NCBI RefSeq assembly: GCF_003024155.1
Contig: NZ_CP028136.1
Span: 3,224,001-3,288,000 of the forward strand
DNA length: 64,000 nucleotides
Origin: Christiangramia fulva
Lineage (GTDB): Bacteria; Bacteroidota; Bacteroidia; Flavobacteriales; Flavobacteriaceae
Reading direction: 5' to 3'
Shown here piece after piece: positions 8,856 through 16,912 of the stretch; position 1 is the first letter of the stretch; every line of letters begins with the position of its first letter. The position numbers were made by a program, and so were the translations under genes. A model generated the notes under the pieces. It was not told the DNA's origin, did no database searches, and saw only the letters and a list, made by a program, of their open reading frames with translations.

Positions 8856-9254
8856 ATGAAAGTAAAAATTTTAGTAGTAACCTTCGCAGGATTATTGATT
8901 TTCATAAGCTGTAATCAAAACAAAACCGTGAATTCAATCCTGGAAAATGAGGAGACCAGAAATGAAATTTTCGGTTCTATTATTGACAATCCTGAGTATA
9001 TGAGCGATTTCCGAAATTATATGCTGGAGCATAACAGCGGTTCTAATATGATGATGGGAGGTTCCATGGGCGGAATGAACCATTCTGAAAACATGATGAA
9101 CATGCAGGACAGCACAGCCATGATGCAGTCTTTTATGAATAGACCTGGAATGATGGCAAATATGATAGAGATGATGCACACCAGGGGAATGATGAGTGAT
9201 GAATGTATGACTAAAGCCATGTCTGCCATGAATAATATGCCTGAAAAACAATAG
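8856..9254 (+). CDS. Small methionine-rich lipoprotein
   Basis: This 132-residue protein starts MKVKILVVTFAGLLIFISC, a lipoprotein signal with the lipobox ending at Cys19. The first part of the mature region (about 25-60) is helical: NSILENEETRNEIFGSIIDNPEYM. From about residue 65 it becomes extremely Met-rich, with MMMGGSMGGM and further MM pairs mixed with His, Asn and Asp. Such Met/His patterns bind Cu(I) or Ag(I) in periplasmic proteins of the CusF and PcoA types, so a copper-handling role is plausible but unproven. The N-terminal part resembles the short helical segments of other flavobacterial lipoproteins. It is monocistronic. Confidence 0.7.
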   Translation: MKVKILVVTFAGLLIFISCNQNKTVNSILENEETRNEIFGSIIDNPEYMSDFRNYMLEHNSGSNMMMGGSMGGMNHSENMMNMQDSTAMMQSFMNRPGMMANMIEMMHTRGMMSDECMTKAMSAMNNMPEKQ

Positions 9255-9346
9255 TGTTTAGTATTCATTTTGGAAAATAATTGAAGGATTAAATTTTTTT
9301 GAAAACCGAAAAGATTTATAGGCTGATATGGATTTTCTATGATTTT

Positions 9347-9380
9347 TTGAAAAAAAATATTCTCCAAAAGAGTAGTTTCG
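9347..9380 (+). promoter_or_regulatory. Candidate promoter of the DMT permease gene
   Basis: TTG at 9347-9349 and TAGTTTCG at 9373-9380 are spaced 23 bases apart. The -7 box differs from TAnnTTTG at one position. It lies 20 bases before the ATG at 9400. Confidence 0.3.
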
Positions 9381-9399
9381 CGCCTTCGAGAAGATATTC

Positions 9400-10266
9400 A
9401 TGACAAAAAAAGCGATCTACGCTGTAGTAATTTGTGCGCTCATTGCCGGTACCAACGGCGTCTTTATCAAGGAGATGACCAGTATGTCAACTGGCCTGAT
9501 CGCCTGGTTTAGAGCCGTGGTTCCTGTTTTGTTCTTATTACCCGCTGTTTGGCGAAAAGGAGGTTTGGAATTAAAAGGAAATTACAAGCATATGATCCTG
9601 GCTTCCTTTATCAATGCCGGCCGGATGTTCCTCTACTTAATTGCCTATAAATATACCTCTATAGGGAATGCGGTAGTGCTTTTCTATTCTTATCCGATTT
9701 TTGTAACGGCAATTGAAAGCCTTTACTACAAAAAACCTATTCATAATCAACAATGGTTATTCCTGTTCCTGGCCTTTACCGGAATTTTGGTTACCTATGC
9801 CGGAAAACCTTTCAGTTTTGAATCTGATGACTTTATTGGGATGCTCGCTGCTTTGGGAGCGGCAGTAGGTTATGCGATTACCGTAATGATGTTTAAAAAG
9901 GAAACCCATAATTACAGCCAGAATCAGATTGTTATGTATCAGAATATTGCCGGGGCAGTCGTCTTTTTGCCTTTTTTATCGGGCCTTCCTTCAGCAGAAA
10001 TCAGCCATATGGGAATTGGCCTGGTTTACGGACTTGTAATTGGAGTAGTAGTTTTTAAATTATTTTTTTTCGGCCTCAAATTCCTTCCTGCGGCTACTGC
10101 TACCTCGCTGATGTACCTGGAGGTCGTCAGCGCTATTTTATTCGGATATTTAATTCTGAATGAGAAACTGAGCTGGAATACCTATGTTGGCGGAGCTTTC
10201 ATACTTATCAGCAGCTTTTATATCTCCAGGTTAAATCGAAAACAGTCTCAGTTTCAGCCAGATTAG
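9400..10266 (+). CDS. EamA / DMT superfamily permease
   Basis: This 288-residue protein has ten hydrophobic helices arranged as two EamA repeats. The first contains ALIAGTNGVFIKEMTSMSTGLIAWFRAVVP and the second contains AAVGYAITVMMFKKE followed by YLEVVSAILFGYLILNEKLSWNTYVGGAFI. The last segment is the usual EamA terminus with a conserved EKL turn. Members export amino acids, nucleosides or other metabolites from the inner membrane. It is upstream of a cupin and two SDR genes in the same direction, but the 49-base gap does not prove an operon. Confidence 0.8.
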   Translation: MTKKAIYAVVICALIAGTNGVFIKEMTSMSTGLIAWFRAVVPVLFLLPAVWRKGGLELKGNYKHMILASFINAGRMFLYLIAYKYTSIGNAVVLFYSYPIFVTAIESLYYKKPIHNQQWLFLFLAFTGILVTYAGKPFSFESDDFIGMLAALGAAVGYAITVMMFKKETHNYSQNQIVMYQNIAGAVVFLPFLSGLPSAEISHMGIGLVYGLVIGVVVFKLFFFGLKFLPAATATSLMYLEVVSAILFGYLILNEKLSWNTYVGGAFILISSFYISRLNRKQSQFQPD

Positions 10267-10315
10267 ATTAACGGAAATATCCTTATCTTTTTTTCAGTTT
10301 AAAAATAAATCGAAA

Positions 10316-10681
10316 ATGATAAAAAAACTGAACTGGGATACCATTCCCGTTGAAAAGGTTACCGATAAGATGGAACGCCAGCTGGTCTATGGCGAAAAAG
10401 TTATGGTCGCGAAAATGAAATTCAAAGATGGTTTCCTGGTGCCTCAACACAGTCATATTAATGAACAGGTGACCAGTGTGCTTTCAGGAACAATCCGCTT
10501 CTGGTTTGGTGAAAACAAAGAAGAAACTGTAGATTTGAATGCCGGTGACGTAATCGTGATCCCGCCAAATTTGCCACACGAAGCCCTGATGATCGGCGAT
10601 GTGGAAGAAATTGATACCTGGGCGCCCATTCGTAAAGACTGGCTGGATGGCACCGATACTTATTTAAGAAACGACTCGTAA
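10316..10681 (+). CDS. Cupin-domain protein
   Basis: This 121-residue single-cupin protein has motif 1 as PQHSHINEQVTSVLSGTIRFWFG, where the two His and the Glu provide three metal ligands. Motif 2 is DVIVIPPNLPHEALMI, supplying the fourth His. The length and metal site fit small cupins such as RmlC-like regulators or oxygenases of the KdgF type (uronate-processing cupins). The next gene begins only 4 bases after its stop and is an SDR dehydrogenase, so the two are almost certainly co-transcribed. A KdgF-like role in uronate or sugar-acid metabolism would fit a marine polysaccharide degrader, but this is inference. Confidence 0.75.
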   Translation: MIKKLNWDTIPVEKVTDKMERQLVYGEKVMVAKMKFKDGFLVPQHSHINEQVTSVLSGTIRFWFGENKEETVDLNAGDVIVIPPNLPHEALMIGDVEEIDTWAPIRKDWLDGTDTYLRNDS

Positions 10682-10685
10682 TTTT

Positions 10686-11450
10686 ATGGATTTAGGATTA
10701 AAGAATAAAATAGCATTTGTGGCAGCTTCAAGCCAGGGTCTAGGCAAAAGCGTTGCCATGGAACTGGCAGGCGAAGGAGCAAAGGTGATCATTAACGGCC
10801 GCGATAAAGACAGGCTTGAAAAAACAAAGAAAGAAATTACTTCGGCCTTTAATACCGAAGTAACCGCCCTCGCAGGCGATCTTTCTGATGCTGATGATCG
10901 CGAATGGATTGTAAAGGAAATAATTTCAAAATACGACCATATTGATATACTGGTTACTAATACAGGAGGTCCACCTTCCGGAAAATTCGAAGATCTTGAG
11001 CAGGATGACTGGGATAAGGCCTATCAGCTTTTACTTGCGAGTGCAGTTTCAATCATCCGTAGTTTTATTCCCGGGATGAAACAGCAAAAATGGGGAAGGA
11101 TTATCAGTATTACTTCTCAGGCGGTCAAACAGCCGGTCGACAATCTAATTTTGTCCAATTCGGTTAGAGCTTCGGTGGTGGGGCTCAATAAAACCCTCGC
11201 CAGTGAACTTGGCGCTTACAATATCACCGTTAATAATGTAATGCCCGGATATACCAATACCAACAGGCTTAAAAGTTTGATAGATAAAAATCCGGAGGTG
11301 GAAAACGCCAAAAAGGAAATTCCTTTGGGTCGTTTTGGTGAACCTGAAGAGTTTGCCGCGGCCGTTGCGTTTCTTGCCAGCGAAAGAGCAAGCTATATTA
11401 CCGGAATTTCGATTGCTGTTGACGGTGGATGGATCAAAAATATTCTGTGA
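10686..11450 (+). CDS. SDR-fold oxidoreductase-like protein without the YxxxK dyad
   Basis: This 254-residue protein has a Rossmann start of AASSQGLGKSVAMELA, fitting the SDR TGxxxGxG cofactor site, and an NTGG turn at about residues 93-96. After the Ser strand (SITSQAVK) the position that normally reads YSASK reads SNSVR: the catalytic Tyr is Ser and the Lys is Arg. The remainder, GLNKTLASELGAYNITVNNVMPG and the GGW terminus, is ordinary SDR. A subgroup of annotated 3-oxoacyl-ACP reductases shares this replacement, so the gene is unlikely to be a sequencing artefact. Its reaction is uncertain. It is followed by another SDR with a 1-base overlap of stop and start. Confidence 0.8.
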   Translation: MDLGLKNKIAFVAASSQGLGKSVAMELAGEGAKVIINGRDKDRLEKTKKEITSAFNTEVTALAGDLSDADDREWIVKEIISKYDHIDILVTNTGGPPSGKFEDLEQDDWDKAYQLLLASAVSIIRSFIPGMKQQKWGRIISITSQAVKQPVDNLILSNSVRASVVGLNKTLASELGAYNITVNNVMPGYTNTNRLKSLIDKNPEVENAKKEIPLGRFGEPEEFAAAVAFLASERASYITGISIAVDGGWIKNIL

Positions 11451-12211
11451 TGATGCAATTAGACCTGAAAGGAAAAAATATTCTGTTAACGGGAGCCTCA
11501 AAAGGAATAGGGAAGGGGCTTGCAGAATTTTTAATGGAAATGGGCGCCACTGTGGCCATTCATTATAACAGCCATAAGGCTTCTGCGGAAGAACTGGTTA
11601 GAAAATACGATACAAGTTCTCAAATTTTCCAGGCTGACCTCGAAAAGGAATCTGAAGTTTTCAGGCTTTTTGAAGAAGTCACAACCGAATTTGGAAAAAT
11701 TGATGCTATTATTCTGAATGCCGGAGTTTTTCTAAAACATTCCACCGAACAATCTGCTGAAGAATGGCTGAAAACATGGAAAAAAACGATCAATATTAAC
11801 CTGAATTCCGTTGGAATCTTAACAAAGCTGGGGATCGATCATTTTAGGGAAAAGGGTGGAGGCCGATTCATTTATATCGGCAGCCGGGCAGTTTTTCGCG
11901 GCGAAACTGAAGAATATCTCGCGTATGCAGCATCTAAAGGCGGATTAACTTCTCTGGCGCGATCGGTTGCACGTTCGTTTGGGAAGGAAAATATCAAATC
12001 TTTCGTGGTTTCTCCAGGCTTTACACGAACCGCGATGGCTGAGCAGTTTATCGAGCAATATGGCGAAGAACGTGTTTTAAAGGAAATCGCTTTGAACGAA
12101 CTCACTAAACCTGAAGATCTGGCACCCTTGGTCGGACTCATGTGCAGCGGACTCATGGATCACGCAACAGGAGCGACCATTGATGTGAATGCCGGAAGTC
12201 ATATTAGATAA
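11450..12211 (+). CDS. SDR family oxidoreductase
   Basis: I use the ATG at 11450, which overlaps the preceding TGA by one base (TGATG); a second ATG follows at 11453. The ~253-residue protein has the complete SDR set: GASKGIGKGLAEF (cofactor loop), NAGVF (structural), IGSRAVF (catalytic Ser), YAASK (Tyr and Lys) and PGFTRTAM. It likely reduces or oxidises a small ketone or alcohol with NAD(P)H. The tight coupling to a partner SDR that lacks the dyad suggests the two proteins could function as a pair or on the same pathway as the cupin. The substrate is not predictable. Confidence 0.8.
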   Translation: MMQLDLKGKNILLTGASKGIGKGLAEFLMEMGATVAIHYNSHKASAEELVRKYDTSSQIFQADLEKESEVFRLFEEVTTEFGKIDAIILNAGVFLKHSTEQSAEEWLKTWKKTININLNSVGILTKLGIDHFREKGGGRFIYIGSRAVFRGETEEYLAYAASKGGLTSLARSVARSFGKENIKSFVVSPGFTRTAMAEQFIEQYGEERVLKEIALNELTKPEDLAPLVGLMCSGLMDHATGATIDVNAGSHIR

Positions 12212-12246
12212 GCCTGACAATGTCATTCTTTACTTCTTCCAGGACC

Positions 12247-12867
12247 TTATAACACTGGCTGAGCTTTTAATTCCACCTCATATGGGAACGCAAACTTTTG
12301 CAGGTCTTCGCCGGCAAGCCAGGATTTGGTATCCTGCTTTTTAAGAATCACCGGCATACGCTTTTTGGTATTGTGTATTTCACTCATCAATTCATTCGCC
12401 TCGGTGGTAAGTATGGAATAAGATTTCAGCTGATGTTTGGTCTGCGGATTTTCCCAAAAGGAATAGATCCCTGCAAAAGCGAAAATTTCCTGATCTACCG
12501 GCTGAATAAGAAATTTCTGTTTTTCCCTTCCTTTAGAATCCAGCCATTGCCATTCATAATAACCGTCTGCTATAACCAGGCATCGATTATTAACTGAATT
12601 TCTGAATGCAGGTTTTTCGCTTGCGGTTTCAATTTTAGAATTCAGGGTCATTTTTTTGATCTTATCATCCTTTGCCCAGAACGGAATTAATCCCCAGTGG
12701 AACATATCTATTTCACCGCGATTTTCGTCTATGATCACCGGAGTCTCTGAAAATGTAAAGGCATTGATCTCATCCTGAGGCGTGTATTTTTCAGGTTCAA
12801 TAAATCTCGCGTCCAGTGATCTTTCCAGGGCAGAAAGTTTAGAATTGAGTTTGGTTCTGTAGCACAT
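12247..12867 (-). CDS. SOS response-associated peptidase (SRAP / HMCES / YedK family)
   Basis: This 206-residue protein has the SRAP signature. The processed N-terminus is MCYRTK, with Cys2 as the DNA-crosslinking residue. FHWGLIPFWA follows at about 55-65 and NSKIETASEKPAFRN at about 76-91. The catalytic Glu lies in ADGYYEWQW, and the His is in EIHNTKKRMPVIL near residue 165. HMCES/YedK proteins form a thiazolidine crosslink with abasic sites in single-stranded DNA and protect them. All known key residues are present. The gene is monocistronic on the minus strand; its 3' end converges with the SDR pair. Confidence 0.85.
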   Translation of the reverse strand: MCYRTKLNSKLSALERSLDARFIEPEKYTPQDEINAFTFSETPVIIDENRGEIDMFHWGLIPFWAKDDKIKKMTLNSKIETASEKPAFRNSVNNRCLVIADGYYEWQWLDSKGREKQKFLIQPVDQEIFAFAGIYSFWENPQTKHQLKSYSILTTEANELMSEIHNTKKRMPVILKKQDTKSWLAGEDLQKFAFPYEVELKAQPVL

Positions 12868-12990
12868 GAATTTTGGCTTTGTTTAAAATTAAACAATATT
12901 GAGGAACTTTATTTTTCCTTTTATTTATGGTTACCTTTAGAATTGAAGAAGGATTTTATTAAAAGTCAATAAATCAAATGGCCAGCTCGT

Positions 12991-14193
12991 ATGTTACAAA
13001 ATGTTTTATTAGAACGCGAAATATACGCATCAGAAGAACATAAAATGATGCAAAAGATGATTCAGGATTTCATTAACAATGAAATGCTTGATCAAATGGA
13101 TGAATGGGAAAAAAACGGCATGGTGAACCGGGAGATCTGGGAACGTGCCGGGGAATTGGGATTGCTATGTATCGATATGCCTGAGGCATATGGTGGCAGC
13201 GGATTCGATTTCAGTTTTAGCGCTTTATTTATTGAAGAGTTGGCCAAAAAGGGAGTTACCGGTCCGGGTTTTTCATTACATTCAGATGTGGTTGCGCCAT
13301 ATCTTTTAAAATATGGTACTGAAGCTCAAAAACAAAAGTATCTACCCGCCATGGCTACAGGAAAAATGATCACCTCACTTGGTATGACAGAGCCTAACTG
13401 CGGTAGTGACCTTCAGGCTATCACAACAACGGCGGTAGACAAAGGAGATCATTATCTGGTAAATGGGCAGAAAACTTTCATTACTAATGGCTGTATGTGT
13501 GATATGTCTTTAGTAGCCGTAAAAACCGGAAAAGGAACAGAGAATGAAGGCATCTCTTTATTGATCATAGAAAGTGATTCAGAAGGTTTTACCAAGGGAA
13601 AACCACTCAAAAAAATTGGGATGAAAGCCCAGGACACCTGTGAATTATTCTTCGATAATGTTAAGGTTCCGAAAGAAAATTTATTAGGTGAAGAAGGTTC
13701 AGGTTTTAAAATTATGATGACCGAATTGGCCAGAGAGCGCCTTATAGTTGCGCTGAATGCTATTGGCGGTGCAGAAGGAGCCATAGAAAATACCATTGAA
13801 TACACTTCAACAAGAACCGCTTTTAAAAAACCGATTGCCTCATTCCAGAATACACAATTTAAACTTGCCGAATGCGCCACACAATTACAGGTTCACCAGA
13901 CATTTTTAGATCGTTGTACCATATTAGTTTCAAAACATCAATTAACAGCTGAAAGTGCATCAATGGCGAAATATTCAGCAACCGAAATGCACAATAAAGT
14001 TGTGGATGAATGTCTGCAGTTATTTGGAGGTTATGGCTATATGTGGGATTATCCAATTGCACGTATGTATGCCGATAATAGAGTTGCCAGAATTTATGCC
14101 GGTACTAATGAAATTATGAAAATTCTCATTGTTCGGGGTTTGTTTAAAGAGTTGTTCCAACAAATGAAGGCTGATAGAAAAGCCAGGCAATAG
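12991..14193 (+). CDS. Acyl-CoA dehydrogenase, long-chain (LCAD)-like
   Basis: This 400-residue FAD enzyme has the three acyl-CoA dehydrogenase domains. The N-terminal helical domain is followed by the beta domain with GMTEPNCGSDLQAI (about 131-144) and NGQKTFITNG. The C-terminal helical domain has GYGYMWDYPIARMYADNRVARIYAGTNEIMK. The residue aligned with the MCAD catalytic Glu (YEGT) is Ala here (YAGT), but Glu262 in GGAEGAIE matches the helix-G Glu used by long-chain and isovaleryl-CoA dehydrogenases. So the enzyme is probably active and resembles LCAD. It catalyses the first step of fatty-acyl beta-oxidation with ETF as electron acceptor. Confidence 0.85.
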   Translation: MLQNVLLEREIYASEEHKMMQKMIQDFINNEMLDQMDEWEKNGMVNREIWERAGELGLLCIDMPEAYGGSGFDFSFSALFIEELAKKGVTGPGFSLHSDVVAPYLLKYGTEAQKQKYLPAMATGKMITSLGMTEPNCGSDLQAITTTAVDKGDHYLVNGQKTFITNGCMCDMSLVAVKTGKGTENEGISLLIIESDSEGFTKGKPLKKIGMKAQDTCELFFDNVKVPKENLLGEEGSGFKIMMTELARERLIVALNAIGGAEGAIENTIEYTSTRTAFKKPIASFQNTQFKLAECATQLQVHQTFLDRCTILVSKHQLTAESASMAKYSATEMHNKVVDECLQLFGGYGYMWDYPIARMYADNRVARIYAGTNEIMKILIVRGLFKELFQQMKADRKARQ

Positions 14194-14312
14194 CTAATAA
14201 ATGGGATAAACAGGCATCGTTCCAAGATTATATAATTGCACTATAATTTATATTATGTAAAATAGAATTTATTCTCGCTTAAATTAGGTTTTGCTCTAAT
14301 CTCACCAAACTT

Positions 14313-14837
14313 CTACTCCTGTTCTTTCCATTCATGTACATCACCACGATACGAAATTGCATCCCTATCAGAACTGTTTACATTGGTCACCGCATTTTTA
14401 TTTCCGTATAGAGTAATTCTGAAATCCAGGTTTTCGCTTCCCTGATCTGTTTCAAAAGTTATTACGGTATTATCTTTTTTATCCTTGCCAAACTGAAGGT
14501 TTTCAGGAATTCCCTCGAATTTGAATCCGCCTTCGCTATTATAACCACCTCCGGAATATCTTACTCCAAAATACGGCAGATAAACCATCACACTGTCATT
14601 AACAAATCTTATATAATTGGTGTTACCGATCAAATTAATCTGTGAGCCTCTTAAAGGAGCTGCCCAGTCATTCTCAATTTCAAAATGACGACTTTGAACA
14701 AGTTTCTGCAGATTTTCATTTTCATCAGCGTTTATATTTCTGCCGCTTCCGCAGGAAAAAATTAAGGCCAGAGTGAAAATTGCTACCAATCCTTGCAGTG
14801 CTAAAGTTATTTTATTTTTCATCCTCATCTTCTTCAT
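14313..14837 (-). CDS. DUF4251-domain lipoprotein
   Basis: This 174-residue protein has three candidate ATG starts (14837, 14828, 14822); I keep the longest. The lipoprotein signal ends with LALIFSCGSG, with a clear lipobox. The rest carries the DUF4251 pattern: FEIENDWAAPLRGSQINLIG, then SVMVYLPYFGVRYSGGGYN and GGFKFEGIP. The family is common in Bacteroidetes and predicted to be an outer-membrane or periplasmic lipoprotein with an unknown role. It is not obviously in an operon with the FNT channel upstream. Confidence 0.7.
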   Translation of the reverse strand: MKKMRMKNKITLALQGLVAIFTLALIFSCGSGRNINADENENLQKLVQSRHFEIENDWAAPLRGSQINLIGNTNYIRFVNDSVMVYLPYFGVRYSGGGYNSEGGFKFEGIPENLQFGKDKKDNTVITFETDQGSENLDFRITLYGNKNAVTNVNSSDRDAISYRGDVHEWKEQE

Positions 14838-14917
14838 TTTTTAATTATTCACTTATTAATCTACAAATTTCAGGCCTTACCGATATGAATTTTATTATAT
14901 GTTTTAAATTTTTGATA

Positions 14918-15787
14918 TCAAATATTTTTAATGTTGAAGACAAATGCCCTGTATTTCAGCAAGGCCACGAAAACGGTGGCTCCAACGGCATTCCCTATGA
15001 TCGATAAAAACAGGGTTTTCAGGTAAATAAAGAGATCAATATCAGGTGAAACAAGCATCCCGCTGAAAATTTCAATATTTCCTATAATACTGTGATGTAA
15101 ACCGGCAAAACCCATGACAGCAGTGATAAGATAAATAATAAAGATCTCGCCTATGGTTTCTCTTGAAGAGGTCACCAGCCAGGAAAGTAGCCCCATTAAC
15201 CAACCGGCAAGCACAGAGCTTATAAAAATGGTATAAAATTCAAAATCACTGAAGTGTTGACCAATTTTAGCCACATCAGCTTCCGTGAAAATTCCCAGCC
15301 TCGGTCCTATCCACACCAGGGTGAGTGAAATTAAGATTCCGCCGGTGAGATTTCCGAGTATTACAAGTCCCCATATTTTGAAAAGACTAAGAACGCTCCT
15401 TTTATTGCTAAGAACAGGCAAAGTCAGTAAAGAGGTTTGTTCAGTAAAAAGAATGGATTGCCCAAGGATGACCAGTATAAATCCAACCGGATATACAAAA
15501 GCAATAAGTTTAAAAAGGGCTTTTTCGGGAAAATAACCACTGAAAAAATGAAAAACGGTGCCTATCAGCAAAAAACTGAACCCCATTTCAAGGCCGGCAG
15601 TAAAAGAACTTAGAAGAATACTTCTTGAATGACGGTCATAAGTTTCACAACCTTCAATGATCTGCTGCCTGAGAATTTCGCCGTGAGTCTTGGTTTTGGT
15701 TTTATCTTCACTTTTAGAAGATCCGATCTTCTGGTCGACTTTCTCCTGTTTTTTCTTTTTAATTTCTTCTTTTTTGGCCTCTGTCAT
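14918..15787 (-). CDS. Formate/nitrite transporter (FNT) family channel
   Basis: This 289-residue protein has a ~40-residue highly charged, Lys-rich N-terminal tail and then six hydrophobic segments. FNT signatures include SFTAGLEMGFSFLLIG, NLTGGILISLTLV, AGWLMGLLSWL and GFAGLHHSI, the last corresponding to the His-containing pore region (FNT channels use a central His). The C-terminal LFLSIIGNAVGATVFVALLKYRAF is the usual final helix. It would conduct small monovalent anions such as formate, nitrite or hydrosulfide across the inner membrane. The long basic tail is more typical of a subset of FNT channels from Bacteroidetes and Proteobacteria than of FocA. Confidence 0.8.
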   Translation of the reverse strand: MTEAKKEEIKKKKQEKVDQKIGSSKSEDKTKTKTHGEILRQQIIEGCETYDRHSRSILLSSFTAGLEMGFSFLLIGTVFHFFSGYFPEKALFKLIAFVYPVGFILVILGQSILFTEQTSLLTLPVLSNKRSVLSLFKIWGLVILGNLTGGILISLTLVWIGPRLGIFTEADVAKIGQHFSDFEFYTIFISSVLAGWLMGLLSWLVTSSRETIGEIFIIYLITAVMGFAGLHHSIIGNIEIFSGMLVSPDIDLFIYLKTLFLSIIGNAVGATVFVALLKYRAFVFNIKNI

Positions 15788-15803
15788 AGTATAGTTTAGG
15801 AAT

Positions 15804-15838
15804 AATAAAATCCGGCAGAATTTTCATCCTCGCCGGAT
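15804..15838 (-). terminator. Intrinsic terminator downstream of the deaminase gene
   Basis: ATCCGGC (15810-15816) pairs with GCCGGAT (15832-15838), giving a 7-bp stem. Read on the minus strand the hairpin is followed by a T-rich tract. It lies between the deaminase and the FNT gene. Confidence 0.55.
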
Positions 15839-15868
15839 CATATGGAAATCAAAATCTTTAAAATATAA

Positions 15869-16345
15869 TTATGTTTTTAAATTTTCTTTTCTGGCGGCTT
15901 TCAAAACCTGAATTGCTTCTTCCCTGCATAACTGTATCATTTTAAATTCATCATGCCTTTGATGAGGATCAGAATTCCTATACATGCCACTGTAGGAAAA
16001 ACCTCGAGTTACAGCATCCTGTGCCGAGGCACCAAAGTAAATATAATCAAAATCTGCCCAATATGCCGCACCCAGGCACATCATACAGGGCTCACAGCTG
16101 GTATAAAGAACACATCCGCTCAATTTCCGACTCTTAAGTTTCCTGGAAGCCTTGCGAATGGTACGTAAAATGGCGTGTTGAGTGAAATCGCCGGTGCAAA
16201 TTACTTCACTACGGGCTTCGGCAATGATCTCTTCACCTTTGGTTACTACAGCACCAAAAGGCTTTCCATTATCCATATCTCTTCCCTCCCGGGCTAAATG
16301 AATGGCCCGGCTCATCATTCTTCGTGGAAAATCCTTTGGTATCAT
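15869..16345 (-). CDS. Cytidine/guanine deaminase-fold protein with altered HAE motif
   Basis: I start at MIPKDF (complement of 16343-16345), giving 158 residues; the longer frame has no family similarity. The zinc site is SCEPCMMC, with Cys87 and Cys90, plus His57 in GDFTQHAIL. In guanine deaminases and related nucleoside deaminases that segment reads HAE, where Glu is the proton shuttle. Here residue 59 is Ile (codon ATT). The change needs more than one base, so it is not a simple sequencing slip. The FGAVVTKGEEIIAE and GKPF segments are otherwise normal. It may have lost catalysis and bind RNA or a base, or use a different acid/base. It reads away from the HPF gene. Confidence 0.8.
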   Translation of the reverse strand: MIPKDFPRRMMSRAIHLAREGRDMDNGKPFGAVVTKGEEIIAEARSEVICTGDFTQHAILRTIRKASRKLKSRKLSGCVLYTSCEPCMMCLGAAYWADFDYIYFGASAQDAVTRGFSYSGMYRNSDPHQRHDEFKMIQLCREEAIQVLKAARKENLKT

Positions 16346-16533
16346 AGTATAATTAAGATAAGGCTTATGTACCTTCTGGAATAAGAATTTTACACATAAA
16401 TTGCTTTTTACCATTGATTTTAAGGTTAAGCCGCGTAAAGCACAATTTCTTCTTAAATATTTGCTAAAACTGCCTCCACCCATTTGATATGGAATAATAT
16501 TTAAGTTTATTTAGAGAAAATAAATTAGATACT

Positions 16534-16833
16534 ATGGAAGCAATATTTGAATTTGTACAATTGGATAAGAGCGAAAACCTTGAATCTTTCACACAGAAAA
16601 AATTGAACAAGCTGGAGAATAAATATAATTGGATTGTACGGGCAAATGTCTTCTTTAAAAGGGATGAAAATCAGAAACCTGACGGATATATTTGTGAAAT
16701 AAAACTGAGTGTTCCTGGACCAGAGATCTTTGCTCAATCTAATGAAAATTCTTTTGAAGCTGCGATCGCCCAAACGGTTAGCGATCTTGAAAGACAATGC
16801 AGTAAACGCAAAGCCAAAATGACCTCTCATTAA
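16534..16833 (+). CDS. Ribosome hibernation-promoting factor, HPF/YfiA family (short form)
   Basis: This 99-residue protein has the HPF beta-alpha-beta-beta-beta-alpha pattern. The first helix is SENLESFTQKKLNKLENKY, followed by strands WIVRANVFFKRDEN and GYICEIKLSVPGPEIFAQS, and the second helix is SFEAAIAQTVSDLERQCSKRKAK with the basic end that contacts 16S rRNA. The long HPF C-terminal dimerisation domain is absent. Short HPFs bind the 30S decoding centre and inactivate ribosomes in stationary phase. It is followed by a strong terminator, so it is monocistronic. Confidence 0.8.
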   Translation: MEAIFEFVQLDKSENLESFTQKKLNKLENKYNWIVRANVFFKRDENQKPDGYICEIKLSVPGPEIFAQSNENSFEAAIAQTVSDLERQCSKRKAKMTSH

Positions 16834-16852
16834 GAATTATCAGAATATTTTA

Positions 16853-16886
16853 AAAAACCTTCCGATTTTCAGCGGAAGGTTTTTTT
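16853..16886 (+). terminator. Intrinsic terminator shared by hpf and aconitase genes
   Basis: AACCTTCCG (16856-16864) pairs with CGGAAGGTT (16873-16881), an 8-nt loop between. It is followed by a T run, and preceded by an A run that becomes T on the other strand. This makes it bidirectional, ending both convergent genes. Confidence 0.85.
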
Positions 16887-16912
16887 ATTTACCCTAAAGA
16901 AATATTTGCTTT

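Noticed and set aside
8934..9251. A 105-codon minus-strand frame that is strikingly His-rich
   Set aside because: It is the antisense of the Met-rich lipoprotein. Each ATG reads as CAT (His) on the other strand, so the composition is an artefact.
16346..16483. N-terminal extension of the deaminase
   Set aside because: The extra 46 residues are basic and unrelated to the family; the ATG at 16345 gives the normal length.
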